The notes under the pieces were generated by a model. It was not told the origin of the DNA. It saw nothing but the letters and a program-made list of their open reading frames with translations, and did no database searches. 13,858 bases of DNA from the NCBI GenBank assembly GCA_015486145.1, contig WFSH01000174.1:1-13858 (forward strand), given 5' to 3'. Below are positions 13,701-13,858 of this stretch, piece by piece (within the stretch, counting starts at the first letter, position 1; the number at the start of each line of letters is the position of its first letter). The translations under genes and the position numbers were made by a program. Source of the DNA: Mesoaciditogaceae bacterium. Lineage in GTDB: Bacteria > Thermotogota > Thermotogae > Mesoaciditogales > Mesoaciditogaceae.

Positions 13701-13717
13701 ACCGCTTGTAAAGCGGT
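13701..13717. repeat. Small perfect hairpin
   Basis: ACCGCTT and AAGCGGT pair perfectly around GTA. On the minus strand it is followed after about eight bases by a run of seven T, so it could end a transcript entering from the right. It is flanked by TTTGACA (13672-13678) and TGTCAAA (13725-13731), which are reverse complements of each other. Confidence 0.4.
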
Positions 13718-13769
13718 ACTAAAATGTCAAAGAATGTCGCTATTCGAAAAATACTACCTACACTATCTC

Positions 13770-13858
13770 GAAGAGATCCTTTTATCTACGTGTTATTTCC
13801 AATTTTTCAAGATCATTCCGCCCACTTCAACTCCCACGATTCTTGCCACAACGGAACA
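13770..13858 (-). repeat. Right arm of the 89-bp perfect inverted repeat
   Basis: This is an exact reverse complement of 13124-13212, reaching the last base of the window. The two arms are separated by 557 bp that show no mirror symmetry, so the repeat is not one simple palindrome. Confidence 0.95.
13793..13858 (-). pseudogene. Inverted copy of the DUF89 gene 3' end (edge fragment)
   Basis: On the minus strand the final 21 codons (CSVVARIVGVEVGGMILKNWK) and TAA stop of the DUF89 protein read in frame, entering from the right edge. It may be the end of a full second copy, a truncated duplicate, or an assembly or amplification fold-back. The window does not allow a choice. Confidence 0.5.

Larger units (their letters stand above)
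13190..13769. other. Gene-free intergenic region rich in palindromes and repeats
   Basis: No convincing coding sequence is present: open frames of 60-70 codons run across hairpins and lack recognisable protein features or Shine-Dalgarno sites. The contents, in order, are a GTCATTC-type hairpin (13217-13245), copy A of a direct repeat (13258-13306), an unremarkable AT-rich stretch with T-runs near 13345-13357, a long hairpin (13413-13452), copy B (13460-13508), a terminator-like hairpin with seven T (13512-13547), a GTCATTC palindromic element (13548-13634), and an AT-rich tail with one more hairpin (13701-13717). Confidence 0.75.

Overview
The window looks like a stretch of a Thermotogota-type chromosome. 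This is inferred from the gene content: a long-form hibernation factor, a TTHA1498-like EF-G paralogue, an MtaD-type deaminase, trimeric PNPs, and a copper-amine-oxidase-like plus NAGPA surface protein. It also fits the frequent TTG/GTG starts, tightly overlapping genes and AT-leaning base use. The genus cannot be named from sequence alone. The window begins inside a gene and ends inside a perfect inverted repeat, so it may be a whole contig with an unresolved right end.

Layout. (1) 1-1132, plus: the 5'-truncated end of a 23S rRNA uracil-5 methyltransferase (RlmD/RumA family). (2) 1173-1691, minus: long-form ribosome hibernation factor HPF. (3) 1779-1854, plus: tRNA-Ala(CGC) with its own promoter and a hairpin terminator shared with the gene converging from the right. 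(4) 1881-12217, minus: a 10.3-kb run of ten genes. In transcription order these are a small helical FliT-like protein, a class II aldolase, an MTA/SAH deaminase (MtaD), an orphan lipoprotein, a YhcC/YtqA-type radical SAM protein, two purine nucleoside phosphorylases, a pyrimidine nucleoside phosphorylase, a secreted NAGPA-like protein and an EF-G paralogue. All junctions are ATGA or TGATG overlaps, short overlaps or gaps of 2-3 nt, apart from one 61-nt gap. (5) 12335-13189, plus: a DUF89/ARMT1-like phosphatase, divergent from the operon. (6) 13190-13858: about 670 bp without a gene, packed with palindromes and a degenerate direct repeat. It ends in an 89-bp exact inverted copy of the DUF89 3' end.

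Function. The operon centre is nucleoside salvage. MtaD deaminates 5'-methylthioadenosine, S-adenosylhomocysteine or related adenosines. PNPs release the base and leave a (deoxy)ribose-1-phosphate, and PyNP does the same for pyrimidine nucleosides. The fuculose-phosphate-type aldolase could split a downstream ketose-1-phosphate, and the divergent DUF89 protein could dephosphorylate sugar phosphates. The two PNPs differ at the residue that sets base preference (Asn versus Asp), which suggests a division of labour. The translation genes (RlmD, HPF, tRNA-Ala, EF-G paralogue, and possibly the radical SAM protein) form a second theme.

Most worth a second look: the terminal inverted repeat (real inversion or assembly fold-back), the structured repeat cluster before it, the Asn/Asp PNP pair with its possible MTA/5'-deoxyadenosine salvage route, the NAGPA domain that has lost its signature motif, and the EF-G paralogue lacking both the catalytic His and the NKxD Lys.
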